Below, piece after piece: positions 1 through 9,136 of a stretch of DNA of 57,845 nt. Within the stretch, counting starts at the first letter, position 1. Each line of letters starts with the position of its first letter. A program made the position numbers and the translations under genes. This DNA comes from Bacteroidales bacterium (GTDB taxonomy: Bacteria > Bacteroidota > Bacteroidia > Bacteroidales > BM520). Where the stretch lies: positions 1-57,845 of the forward strand of contig JAEEQW010000016.1 of the NCBI GenBank assembly GCA_016285515.1, given 5' to 3'. The notes under the pieces are model-generated. The model was not told the origin of the DNA. It did not search any database and was given only the letters and a program-made list of their open reading frames with translations.

Positions 1-460
1 TGACAAAGGAGATCAAGGTGCAACTGGTGCGAAAGGTGACAAAGGTGACCAGGGTAATCAAGGCAAGCAAGGCTATCAAGGCAGGCAAGGTGACAAAGGC
101 GACCAAGGTCCACAAGGTAACCAAGGCCCCCAAGGCAACCAGGGACCACAAGGAAATCAAGGTCCTCAAGGCGACCAGGGTGCAACCGGCGCAAAAGGTG
201 ACAAAGGAGATCAAGGTGCAACTGGTGCGAAAGGTGATAAAGGTGACCAGGGTAATCAAGGCAAGCAAGGCTATCAAGGCAGGCAAGGTAACAAAGGTGA
301 CCAAGGCAATCAGGGCGCAACTGGCGCAAAAGGAGACCAAGGCGACCAGGGTGCAACCGGCGTAAAAGGTGACAAAGGAGATCAAGGTGCAACTGGTGCG
401 AAAGGTGACAAAGGTGACCAGGGTAATCAAGGCAAGCAAGGCTATCAAGGCAGGCAAGGT
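1..460 (+). repeat. Three 91-bp direct repeats inside the collagen-like coding tract
   Basis: Near-identical 91-bp units lie at 1-91, 199-289 and 370-460 (the second has gat for gac). They are separated by shorter Gly-X-Y coding repeats. Unit spacings are 198 and 171 bp, both multiples of 3 and 9, so gain or loss of a unit keeps the reading frame and the triplet register. This is intragenic repeat expansion, not a CRISPR or mobile element. Confidence 0.9.
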
Positions 461-2047
461 TATCAAGGCGACCGGGGTTACCAAGGTCCTCAAGGAACGC
501 CAGGTGGATCATCGGAAATGCCGTTTGTCGTGTTATCTCAAATTTCAGAAACAAGCGAATGGACAGGCACTGCTAATATTCCGGGGTTTACCGGACTATA
601 TGACGGCCTTACAATCCGCTGTTTCTTGCCTTATAATTCCACAAGTTCACCGGTTACATTAGCATTGGCAGTTGACACAGGTGGTATTATGATATCACCA
701 ACAACACTTCCCGTATATTGGCTGTACCCTGATAGATTGACAACACAAATACCTCAAAACGCTGTATTTACTTTGACCTACCGACCAGGAGTTGGCAGTA
801 TCCGTACTGGTATGTGGCTTTGTAATTATGATAAGGTCGGAACAGGTAACGTAACAGGTGACAATCTCACCAATGGCTATCTAATCAAAGGTAGTGGCAA
901 TAACAGCATCAGTGCATCTGCATTTCAAGTTCAGATTAGAGGTGCAATCTCATCGAGCTGGAATGGAGCAGACAATTATATCCCGACGGAGGCACTAATT
1001 TCTGATTATTTTCAGCCTCTCGACGACGATTTGACGGCAATATCGAGACTGACCGGCAGCGGTTATGCCCACCGAAATGACAATGGATCTTGGAGTTTGG
1101 AAAGTGTTAATTTGGTTAATGTTGTTACATCGGGAGACACATTTGAAAATGGTGAATTAATAATTGGAAATAGCAGTAAAGCCGTGTGGGGGTCAGGTGT
1201 ATGTGTTGAATTATTCGACTCAAACGAGTTTAGTTGGAGCGGCGATAATCAGCATGTGCCGTCGGAAAGATTGATAGAACAATATCTGGCAAGCACTTTG
1301 CCGTTATTATATCAGCCACTTAGCAGTTGGTTAAGTTTGTTAGTTCGACTTTGTGAGGCTAGTAGTTTTGTTTCGGGATACCTATATTGGGCTGGAAATG
1401 GATGGGCACTTGGTGACCCGGATGGTCTTGGCAATGTATATGCAGCCAGTGATTTTGTTCAAAATGAAATCATTTTGGCTAACAACAATGGTAAACAAGT
1501 TAAGAGTAGCGGCATAACTATTAATACGTCAGACCTTGGTAACACTCACTATTATGTTCCCACAGACCTCACGGTCAGAAACTTCGTAACTGTCTATTGT
1601 CATCGTTTCCTACCGTTGTCTGGCGGCACTATGACAGGCCCGATTAATTCTCGAAATATAATACCGTCGTCGAGCGGAACATATAATTTAGGTTCATCGG
1701 CAAAATTATTTAACGAATTGTGGGTGGGTGACATACGTAATCAAAGCGGTGCCATAAGTATTGTCTCGTCAATTAGAGATGAATCAATACCCAACACCTA
1801 CCAGGCTGGTGTGTATATTGTTCCTAATTCTGATCACGGTAGTGATACTGTCGAGATAGAAGGAAATTTGTCGCCTATTTCCGATGGCATGTACGACCTT
1901 GGGGATAGTTCTTATCAATGGAGGAATATATATGTAGGCGGCAGTATTTATTTGAAAGACACACAAACATCGGATTATTACAGGATACAAATAACCAACG
2001 GACAGATGGCCACAACTCGTATTGGTCCGTCTTTAAATATGGTTTAA
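2..2047 (+). CDS. Collagen-like phage tail fibre protein (5' end outside window)
   Basis: The frame is already open at base 2 and stops at 2045-2047, giving 681 visible residues. About residues 1-170 are an unbroken Gly-X-Y tract (GDQG, GNQG, GATGAKG triplets); in phage fibres such tracts form a stiff trimeric shaft. Beyond it lie three modules with a V/IP-T/S motif (near 976, 1252 and 1549), an LPLSGGTMTG segment, and two YxLGxSxxx(F/W)xx(L/I)(W/Y)VG blocks (near 1681 and 1891), a pattern common in distal fibre domains. No S74 chaperone motif is seen at the C-terminus. An ATG at 518 lies just after the collagen tract and would give a 509-residue protein, but the open frame upstream argues against it. 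Lys/Arg-rich ORFs over 18-662 are other-frame shadows. The phage role is inferred from domain style and neighbours. Confidence 0.85.
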   Translation, partial: DKGDQGATGAKGDKGDQGNQGKQGYQGRQGDKGDQGPQGNQGPQGNQGPQGNQGPQGDQGATGAKGDKGDQGATGAKGDKGDQGNQGKQGYQGRQGNKGDQGNQGATGAKGDQGDQGATGVKGDKGDQGATGAKGDKGDQGNQGKQGYQGRQGYQGDRGYQGPQGTPGGSSEMPFVVLSQISETSEWTGTANIPGFTGLYDGLTIRCFLPYNSTSSPVTLALAVDTGGIMISPTTLPVYWLYPDRLTTQIPQNAVFTLTYRPGVGSIRTGMWLCNYDKVGTGNVTGDNLTNGYLIKGSGNNSISASAFQVQIRGAISSSWNGADNYIPTEALISDYFQPLDDDLTAISRLTGSGYAHRNDNGSWSLESVNLVNVVTSGDTFENGELIIGNSSKAVWGSGVCVELFDSNEFSWSGDNQHVPSERLIEQYLASTLPLLYQPLSSWLSLLVRLCEASSFVSGYLYWAGNGWALGDPDGLGNVYAASDFVQNEIILANNNGKQVKSSGITINTSDLGNTHYYVPTDLTVRNFVTVYCHRFLPLSGGTMTGPINSRNIIPSSSGTYNLGSSAKLFNELWVGDIRNQSGAISIVSSIRDESIPNTYQAGVYIVPNSDHGSDTVEIEGNLSPISDGMYDLGDSSYQWRNIYVGGSIYLKDTQTSDYYRIQITNGQMATTRIGPSLNMV

Positions 2048-2061
2048 ATATTATTAAAATT

Positions 2062-3483
2062 ATGATTTGTTTGGTTACTTTTACAGGCGGGATTATCAAC
2101 GCTGCAACGGATGTCCAAATCAACGGAAAGTCGGTGACTAAAATCATTGACTGGGGTGATGTCCAAAACAAACCAATAATTGACACGGATTTGTCGGCAA
2201 TCTCGCCTAATGCCGTCCAGAACAAAGCCGTCACACAGGCGTTACAAACAATCAATGCTCCCAATGTTGATCAACTCAGCTACGGCATCAGGTTCGATAT
2301 TACCGACCCTACTCTCGAATGTACGAGAGTGGGCAATCCTGTTTTACACCAGCTTTTGCCGGTCCAGTCGGCAATGAAGGGGGTGTTGCTTGACGATGAT
2401 GGAGAAATTACAGCTTACCTTCCGGACAACGACTGGACAACAGCAACACGTGACGGTTCGGCGGGACAGGTCATGGTAGAAATCCCTAAATATTACCGCC
2501 GTGTAACGATTAACGGCAACATTGTCGAGGTGAGGATTTCAGCTGTGCCGATTGAAGGATATTTTGAAGTCCCTCGTCACTATGTAGGAGCCTATGAAGC
2601 AGCTTTAGACAGAAGTAACCTTTTGCTATGTAGCATCGTCAACTCCAGTACGCAGTATCGTGGTGGCAATAATAGCTCCGGATGGGACGGTACTTATCGA
2701 AGTTTGCTCGGTATGCCGGCAACATATATATCATCAGACAATTTACGTACATACGCACGGAACCGCATAACGAACTCGGCGGAATGGAATTACGACGTTT
2801 ACTGGTCATATCGAGAACTCTTTTGGTTGTATTCCATAGAATATGCAAACTTTAACTCTAATGCAGCTTACAACGCTCAGTTGGATGCCAATGGCTACCA
2901 TCAGGGAGGTCTTGGCGTAACAAACCTGTCTTTAAATGAGTGGAGAGTACATAACAATTACATGCCATATATTCCATGCGGCACTACAGATCAACTCGGA
3001 AATAATTCAGGAGTAGTTGATTTTACTATAACTAAAGCTAACAATGAACAACAAACCGTCAGCGTAAATCGATATCGTGGAATCGAATCCGTATTTGGCC
3101 ATATTAATAAGATGTTGGATGGCATATTAATAATAAAGGAGGAAAATGACGGTAATATTACGCATAAGATGTACACAGCCGATGGACCGTCAGTATTCAG
3201 TAGTTCGGATTTAACTGCTTACATCGATGTGGGCAACATATCCTCAATTGCAGGATGGATTCAATCAATAGTAATGGGAAACAAAGGCGAAATAATGCCT
3301 GCATCTGTTGGCGGGAGTTCATCAACATATTACTGTGCTTATCAAAGTATGCCTCCAGATAATGATAATGTTAATTTTGTTTCTGTTGGCACTTTAAGAG
3401 GTGCAGGGTTCCTGTCCACGAGCATCCACTATGACAGACAATTTTACATCGGTTCCAGGCTTTGCTTTTTACCCAATAGATAA
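2062..3483 (+). CDS. Phage tail fibre / receptor-binding tip protein
   Basis: A 473-residue protein that begins 14 bases after the upstream fibre gene stops. The frame extends back to 1918, but that would overlap the fibre gene by 130 bases, so the ATG at 2062 is preferred; it leads into ATDVQINGKSVTK, like the start of a fibre domain. The centre is aromatic and Asn/Ser/Gly-rich, as in ligand-binding folds. The protein ends in IGSRLCFLP, resembling the closing strand (G-x-R-L) of C-type-lectin/FGE-like folds used by many phage tip proteins. It probably works with the upstream fibre and the small downstream gene. The fold is inferred from one short motif; no variable repeat or reverse transcriptase is visible here. 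Confidence 0.6.
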   Translation: MICLVTFTGGIINAATDVQINGKSVTKIIDWGDVQNKPIIDTDLSAISPNAVQNKAVTQALQTINAPNVDQLSYGIRFDITDPTLECTRVGNPVLHQLLPVQSAMKGVLLDDDGEITAYLPDNDWTTATRDGSAGQVMVEIPKYYRRVTINGNIVEVRISAVPIEGYFEVPRHYVGAYEAALDRSNLLLCSIVNSSTQYRGGNNSSGWDGTYRSLLGMPATYISSDNLRTYARNRITNSAEWNYDVYWSYRELFWLYSIEYANFNSNAAYNAQLDANGYHQGGLGVTNLSLNEWRVHNNYMPYIPCGTTDQLGNNSGVVDFTITKANNEQQTVSVNRYRGIESVFGHINKMLDGILIIKEENDGNITHKMYTADGPSVFSSSDLTAYIDVGNISSIAGWIQSIVMGNKGEIMPASVGGSSSTYYCAYQSMPPDNDNVNFVSVGTLRGAGFLSTSIHYDRQFYIGSRLCFLPNR

Positions 3484-3489
3484 ACTGAT

Positions 3490-3873
3490 ATGAACAAAAC
3501 ATTAAGTCAGACACGGCCTTCAACAATTGAGAAGATAGGCCTAAAAAAAATAATATATAGATGGGACATACAGTCACGACAACTTGTTGATCCGCTAACC
3601 AACGAATCCTATCTTCAATATGAATATTACCAAGTGGTAGTGTATTGTCCCATTACAGCGAACAAGATTACGTTGAAAGTTATTGAATCTGTATGGCCGG
3701 TTGATTATGAACAAAAGCTGGTAAATGATTACAACGCTGCTCGGCTTAATCTGTATGATGCTGACACCGCGCAATTGATAATAGACAGATACACACAGTT
3801 CTTGCAAGATCGTCAAGCGTTGAAGGATCAAATTGATGCTGACTGTGTTGAAGCAGGCATACCTTTGTCATAG
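3490..3873 (+). CDS. Small tail-module protein of unknown function
   Basis: A 127-residue protein starting 6 bases after the fibre tip gene in the same direction, so probably cotranscribed. It has no signal peptide or membrane segment. The middle reads as beta-strand-like sequence (YQVVVYCPITANKITLKVIE) and the C-terminal third as charged helix. Genes of this size just after a fibre gene often encode fibre assembly factors or small tail proteins, but no family motif was recognised, so this is a position-based suggestion. It is the last recognisable phage gene; an inverted repeat and a truncated host-type gene follow directly. Confidence 0.5.
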   Translation: MNKTLSQTRPSTIEKIGLKKIIYRWDIQSRQLVDPLTNESYLQYEYYQVVVYCPITANKITLKVIESVWPVDYEQKLVNDYNAARLNLYDADTAQLIIDRYTQFLQDRQALKDQIDADCVEAGIPLS

Positions 3874-3877
3874 TCCT

Positions 3878-3949
3878 ATAATCGTTAAAAAATCAGATTA
3901 GAATGTACATTTCAATTTAGAAAGTGGGATTTTTTAATTTGGCGATTAT
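3878..3949. repeat. Inverted repeat at the phage/chromosome junction
   Basis: The left arm 3878-3894 is ataatcg followed directly by ttaaaaaatc. The right arm has the exact complements gattttttaa (3928-3937) and cgattat (3943-3949), with five extra bases between them. The 33-base centre is AT-rich. It lies between the last tail gene and the broken end of the DUF1848 gene. It could be a terminator for the tail operon (a T run lies in the right arm) or the arms of a recombination site; the sequence alone does not decide. Confidence 0.55.
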
Positions 3950-3951
3950 AT

Positions 3952-4866
3952 TGGATCAATCCCTTCAATGGCGTGAAGAGTTTCGTTTCGTATGACAAAT
4001 GCCGTTTCATCGTGTTTTGGTCGAAAAACCCGAAGCCGCTGCTTGAACATTTGGACGAACTGAAAGAAAGAAACATCGGCTGTTACATCCAATACACGCT
4101 CAACGATTACGAAAAAGAAGGCTTGGAAAAGGGCGTTCCCCCATTAGAGGAAAGGCTTGACACCTTCAAAAGGTTGGTTGACAAATTAGGCAAAGGTCGC
4201 GTGATTTGGCGTTTCGACCCCTTGATTCTGACTGACCGAATCGACATTGACGACCTGCTGAGGAAAGTGGAAAACATTGGCGACCAACTACAAGGCTACA
4301 CGGAGAAACTAGTTTTCAGCTATGCCGACATTGCTTTGTATAAAAAGGTGAAAGCCAACCTTGAGAAAAGCCATGTGAACTATACGGATTGGAAGGAGCC
4401 ACAAATGGAAGAGTTTGCCATGAGGCTTTCGGAGCTCAACCAAAAATGGCATTATCAGTTGGCCACCTGCGGCGAGAAGATTGACCTCAGGCTATACGGC
4501 ATCCAACACAACCGCTGCGTGGATGACGACTTGATGATTCGTTTCGCTTACAAGGACAAGGCTTTGATGGACTTTCTTGGCGTGGAGATAAAGGCAATTG
4601 AAAACTCGTTGTTTGGCACGGAGCCGGTTCCCTCCAACGCCATTATGCTTAGCGAAACGCAATACGCCCTAAAGAAAAAAGACAACCGCGACAAAGGCCA
4701 GCGGCAGTTCTGCGGCTGCATGGTGAGCAAGGACATCGGCGAGTACAACACCTGCCCGCATCTGTGCGAGTATTGCTATGCGAATGCGAGCAAGGAAAAG
4801 GCTGTGAGGAATTGGGAAAGAGCGAAAGAAACCGATTGGAAATCAGAAACGATAACAGGGAAATAA
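3952..4866 (+). pseudogene. DUF1848 family protein, N-terminus missing
   Basis: From WINPFNGVK (codons from 3952) to the stop, the sequence reads as a DUF1848 protein: FIVFWSKNP, YIQYTLNDYE, GRVIWRFDPL, then at the C-terminus CGC followed by CPHLCEYC, a C-x3-C-x2-C group resembling a radical-SAM-type iron-sulfur site. Family members normally carry about 45 more residues before WINPFNG. Here the frame stays open back to 3889 but has no family-like sequence and no ATG; the first usable start is a GTG at 3973, inside the conserved block. The break coincides with the phage-side inverted repeat, so the 5' end was probably lost by insertion or recombination. The family's function is not established; the loss probably inactivates it. 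Confidence 0.75.
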
Positions 4867-4896
4867 TCTATATTTTCAGGACAAAAAGCAAGGCAC

Positions 4897-6015
4897 ATGA
4901 AAATGGAACAAATACAGATTTCGGCAGACTACATACAAGCGGCAAAGACAATCAAGCAAGCTATATTGGATAGTCGTTACAGGGCCGTGCGACATGTAAA
5001 CAAAGAAATACTTACCCTCTATTATTGGGTTGGCAATTATGTTTCGGTCAACAGCCGTGCTGGAACATGGAATACTAATGCCATTGCGACAATCTCCCAA
5101 CTTCTGCAACAAGAGTTGCCTGGTCTGACCGGTTTTTCCGAGACCAACATCAAGAATATGCGCACTTTCTATGAAGTGTGGAGTCCGGTCCTAAATCGGC
5201 AGCCGTTAGCTGCCGAAATTGGCAACATACAGATTGTTAAAGAATTACAAAATCGACAGCCAGCAGTTGCCGATTTGACTACGGACGATTTAGAATGCTT
5301 TATGAATATAGGGTTTACGCATCACCGCGAAATCATCAGGAAAACACAAACACTTGACGAGCGCCTCTTCTACATCAGGAAGTGTGCCAAGGAATTTTGG
5401 AGCAAAGAGACGCTTAAATATCATCTCAACGAAAATCTTTATGCCAAGCAAGGCTCCATCCAACAGACCAATTTTGACCGAACCATTGACAATGCATCGT
5501 TCAAACAAAAAGCCCTACGATCGTTCAAAGACGAGTATTTGTTGGATTTCATCAATGTTGAAGACCCTGATCTTGTGGACGAAAGGGAAATTGAGCAAAG
5601 CATTGTACAAAATGTCAAGAACTTCATCATGGCTTTTGGCTCAGATTTTGCCTTTATGGGTAACCAGTACCGGCTTGAAGTGGCTGGAAAGGAGTTTGTG
5701 ATAGACTTGCTTTTCTATTCAAGACGGCTCAAGAGCCTTGTGGCTTTTGAACTGAAACGAGGCGAGTTCAAGCCGGAATACACAGGCAAGATGAACTTTT
5801 ATTTGGCCGCACTCGACAAGTATGTGAAATTGCCCGACGAAAATCCTTCCATAGGTATCATCTTATGCAAAAACAAGAACGAGGAGATTGTGGAACTTTC
5901 ATTTTCTGACACCTCGAAACCAATGGGAGTAGCCATATACCGCACATCACAAGAACTGCCAACACGCTTGAAAGAGGTTTTGCCTGACATTGAGGAATTG
6001 AAGAAACTGCTGTAA
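4897..6015 (+). CDS. YhcG/DUF1016-type PD-(D/E)XK nuclease
   Basis: 372 residues. About residues 10-140 look like the DUF1016 N-terminal region (YYWVGNYV, FSETNIKNMRTFYE). The second half is a PD-(D/E)XK nuclease fold with D270 in FVIDLLFYSR and E285-x-K287 in VAFELKRGEF, the expected catalytic set. Members occur in accessory islands near restriction-modification genes and have been proposed as nucleases. It lies 30 bases after the broken DUF1848 gene and 16 bases before the next start at 6032, so it may be cotranscribed with the helicase block. A second ATG at 4903 is equally possible. Family assignment is confident; the biological role is inferred. Confidence 0.85.
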   Translation: MKMEQIQISADYIQAAKTIKQAILDSRYRAVRHVNKEILTLYYWVGNYVSVNSRAGTWNTNAIATISQLLQQELPGLTGFSETNIKNMRTFYEVWSPVLNRQPLAAEIGNIQIVKELQNRQPAVADLTTDDLECFMNIGFTHHREIIRKTQTLDERLFYIRKCAKEFWSKETLKYHLNENLYAKQGSIQQTNFDRTIDNASFKQKALRSFKDEYLLDFINVEDPDLVDEREIEQSIVQNVKNFIMAFGSDFAFMGNQYRLEVAGKEFVIDLLFYSRRLKSLVAFELKRGEFKPEYTGKMNFYLAALDKYVKLPDENPSIGIILCKNKNEEIVELSFSDTSKPMGVAIYRTSQELPTRLKEVLPDIEELKKLL

Positions 6016-6031
6016 AATGATTTTATTGACA

Positions 6032-8544
6032 ATGGACACCCAAGAACTAATAAAATATTGCAAGTCGCAACTTCCCGAAAACATGAAAGCACGACCATGG
6101 GATGTGACAGACCACGGTAGAGCTATTTTACAGACTGAAGATCAACTGAATGCATACATTGCAGCATACGGAGAAATGCATTTTTCAAGTGCAGAGCGGC
6201 ATTGCAGAATTTTCCATTCGAGAATCTGACCAATTTTGAGATTGTAGATTGGGGCTGTGGTCAAGGCATCGCATCACTCACGTTGTTTGATATGCTAAAA
6301 GAACATGGGAAGGTGTATGGATTGAAAAAAATAACACTCATTGAGCCTTCAGAACCCGCCTTACGAAGAGCATTGTCATTCGTAAAACGTGTGGTAAGCC
6401 AGACAATTGAAGTTGTTGCTATCAATAAATGTATTCCAGATTCAGAAGAGTTCAATGAGTTGTCCGAAGTTACATCATCTACTCCTATTGCCATTCATCT
6501 TTTTTCAAACATCCTTGATATTTGGACGTTTAGTTTGAGGGGATTGGCAAAAAAAGTTGCAGGATACGCGAAGCAACAGTATATAGTGTGTGTTGGCCCT
6601 GCTTTTAGAGAGAATAGCCGCATCTCTGACTTTGGTGAATATTTCCAAAAGAAAACTATCTTTTCAAGATTTTCACAATATCCGTATGCTTATACGGAAA
6701 CTCACCATCCATATGGATGTGAAACGATGTGTTTCTCTCTGACCTCCAATGATATCAATGAGAATTATGTAGAAAAGGCAAAAGCAAACAAATTCATTGA
6801 TGATTACAGCTATGTTGCGGAATCATTGAGGGGAATTGTAAACGACAATATCCTAAATGCCTATAATGCCATACGCGAAAAATTGACTGATGCCGACAGC
6901 ATATTCATTCAGCCTCATATTTCGACGGATGTGCCAGACATTGTAGTGATACGACCCAAGATCGGAGTTCTCATCTTCAATGTTTGTAATGACATAACGA
7001 ATGCGGAAGCTCAATTTGAACGAACGGAAATTTATCAGCGAAATCTGTATAATGTACATCTACGAGATGTTTTTGGAAAAGCCTTGTTGAATCCATCATA
7101 CTGGACAGCCATAAAACAAGCGGTTTTCTTCCCTACAGAAAAAGATGGGGAGAGAATTGGCGTAGACGAAAACAAATACAAATATGCCATCCGTATTTAT
7201 AGAGAAGATATTTTATCTGAAGACCTTATCAGTAAACTTAATCTTTCTTGGGAGAATAAATACTTCAATGATGATTTATGCAAAAATGTACTTGAACTGA
7301 TTACCAGCAAGGGTTGGCATAGTTATAAAGAAGGTGATGAGAGTATTACTCCAACAAAAAGGCAACGTGAATTAGCACAAAGTAAAAGTGTTGAACAAAA
7401 AATCAAAGGCGTTGCAGGATCGGGAAAGACGCAAGTTCTTGCTTGGCGAGCAGTAAATGCTCAAGTCAGAACTGGAGGTCGAGTGCTTGTGTTGACATTT
7501 AACCTCACCTTGGTAAACTATATTAAATACAGAATGGGACAGGTCGCCGCCGACTTTAACTGGGGGTTATTTGATATAACAAACTATCATCAGTTTTTTA
7601 AGTCGCAAGCGAACAACCACAATCTAAAGCCCTACATTGACGATTGGGACAATGAGACCTTCTTTGAAAAATTCAAAAATAACACCATTCGTTATGATAC
7701 GATCCTTTTTGATGAAGCACAAGATTATAGATACGCTTGGCTCCTTTTAATTAAAAACTACTTCCTCAAAGAGGGTGGCGAATTCGTCGTTTTTGGGGAC
7801 GGAAGGCAAAACATATATAGTAGACAACAGGACGAGCACCACATGCCACGGATTCCTGGAATGCCAGGTCCTTGGACTCAAATAAACGACAATTCAAACA
7901 TCGCTTTCCGAATTGAAAACCCTGAAATCACCCGGCTTTCTACCCTCTTCCAAGAATCGTTTTTTGATTATTCAGAACCTTTGGTACAGCAAAGCATAAT
8001 GCCTTTTGAGCAATTCTATATAAAATACTGGAATGTTGGAAAGAATGTCACGGCAGAAACGCTATGTTCAAATATCTTTTGGTTACTCAACGAGTTCAAA
8101 CTCAACCAACGAGATGTTACTATTCTTTCGCAGACCTGTAGCGTCCTACGAAACATCGAGGATGTTTACATTAAAAGTGGAGGCAAACCGCCAATCACAA
8201 CATTTGAAACCAAAGTAGAGTATGATAGAATACAAGCAGTTAGCAAGTGGCCAAAGTCGGATATTGACAGCATTCGACGAGTGAAAAAAGTTCACTTTAC
8301 AATAGACCACGATGGTGTTAAGATGGCTACGATACATAGTTTTAAGGGGTGGGAGTCTCCCACGGTTATACTAATACTCCAGACTGAAGGTTCGATAGAA
8401 GACGATGTGTACAATGTCATTGAAAACGAGAACTCTCCAGCACTAGTTTATACTGCTATCACACGAGCGAAGCGAAACCTTTTCATTCTAAATTTGGGTA
8501 ACAATAAATACCACAATTTCTTTACAAACAGCATAGAAGCATGA
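6032..8544 (+). CDS. MTase-like/NERD-like/UvrD superfamily 1 helicase, frameshifted near its start
   Basis: The N-terminus (MDTQELIKYCKSQLP, from 6032) ends early at a TGA at 6227-6229. The protein continues in the -1 frame as FFKCRAALQNFPFENL and runs 780 residues from a TTG at 6202. One extra T in the run catttttcaag (6178-6188) would join the parts into about 837 residues. Domains by position in the 780-residue part: a methyltransferase-like motif I (DWGCGQG, near 15); a region near 235-260 resembling a nuclease-related domain; Walker A GVAGSGKT at 403-410; Walker B FDEAQD near 503-508; a HSFKGWE motif; and motif VI YTAITRAKR near 751. It is therefore a SF1 helicase with a methyltransferase-like head. 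The shift may be real or an assembly error. The last 4 bases overlap the next gene. Confidence 0.8.
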
Positions 8545-8855
8545 ACCAGTTTAGCGAACACGAAAAAAGGACAATACTACATCTTCTCACAATGATAATG
8601 GAGGCTGATTCAGTTATTCACCCCAAGGAAGTTGAATATATCAAATCTCTGATGAAGGACTTCGGCCTTTCAACTGCCGAATTTGACCACATGGAAATGC
8701 TTGATTTCGATGTACTAAAGAATGAGTTTAAAATGATGGATGTGGAGAAACAAAATATGGCCAAAGAGTATTTTGTGAAAATGTCCAAAGTCGATGGTTT
8801 CATTCACAAAAGCGAATTAAAGATAATAAACGATTTACAAGTAATTAACCACTAA
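8541..8855 (+). CDS. TerB-like helical protein
   Basis: 104 residues, starting within the ATGA that ends the helicase gene, so translationally coupled to it. The alternating helix pattern with acidic pairs (IMEADSVIHPKEVEYI and later MSKVDGFIHKSELKII) matches the duplicated D-G/S-x-I-x-x-x-E metal-binding pattern of TerB/DjlA-like domains. These domains occur in tellurite-resistance and phage-response gene sets, often near helicases, ATPases or J-proteins; both a helicase and a J-protein are in this block. No export signal. Fold assignment is from the repeat pattern; the specific role is unknown. Confidence 0.65.
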   Translation: MNQFSEHEKRTILHLLTMIMEADSVIHPKEVEYIKSLMKDFGLSTAEFDHMEMLDFDVLKNEFKMMDVEKQNMAKEYFVKMSKVDGFIHKSELKIINDLQVINH

Positions 8856-8866
8856 TATTTGGGAAC

Positions 8867-9124
8867 ATGACCGATAACAAAAAAGCACAAATACACCAAT
8901 TAGAGATGGCCGCATATTCACAAGGATTCGCAAAGTTCTTATACAACATGTTTGGCGGCCAATTCATCACTAAAGACCAAGCAAGAGAAACAATGGAGTT
9001 CTTCAAAGCGCAAATGAAACGCAATATTGAAAGTACCCCAAATATGTCACGAGAGCAGAAAGACAATGAGATTTCAATTAGAGAAGCATGGTTTGAAGCA
9101 TCGAAAGCATATTGGGGATTATAA
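8867..9124 (+). CDS. Unknown 85-residue cytosolic protein
   Basis: Starts 11 bases after the TerB-like gene and ends 12 bases before the next, fitting one transcription unit. It is predominantly helical and charged, with aromatic patches (FAKFLYNMFGG) and no signal peptide, membrane segment or cysteines. No family was recognised. The tight spacing between the helicase/TerB pair and the membrane-anchored gene suggests it belongs to the same system, possibly as a small partner protein; that is inference from position only. Confidence 0.6.
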   Translation: MTDNKKAQIHQLEMAAYSQGFAKFLYNMFGGQFITKDQARETMEFFKAQMKRNIESTPNMSREQKDNEISIREAWFEASKAYWGL

Positions 9125-9136
9125 TTTTATATCAAC

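Noticed and set aside
1..460. CRISPR array
   Set aside because: The repeat units are 91 bases, code in frame for Gly-X-Y triplets, and the intervening sequence is related coding repeat, not unique spacers.
18..662. Lys/Arg-rich ORFs over the left 660 bases
   Set aside because: They are out-of-frame readings of the collagen-coding repeats; frame 2 gives a continuous Gly-X-Y protein joined to the fibre body.
1918..2061. Upstream extension of the fibre tip gene
   Set aside because: It would overlap the fibre gene by 130 bases and the added residues do not resemble a fibre domain.
6180..6190. Programmed -1 ribosomal frameshift
   Set aside because: The run gives only a P-site slip (TTT to TTT); the A-site Ser codon does not re-pair, and no downstream structure was evident. 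A base error or mutation is simpler.
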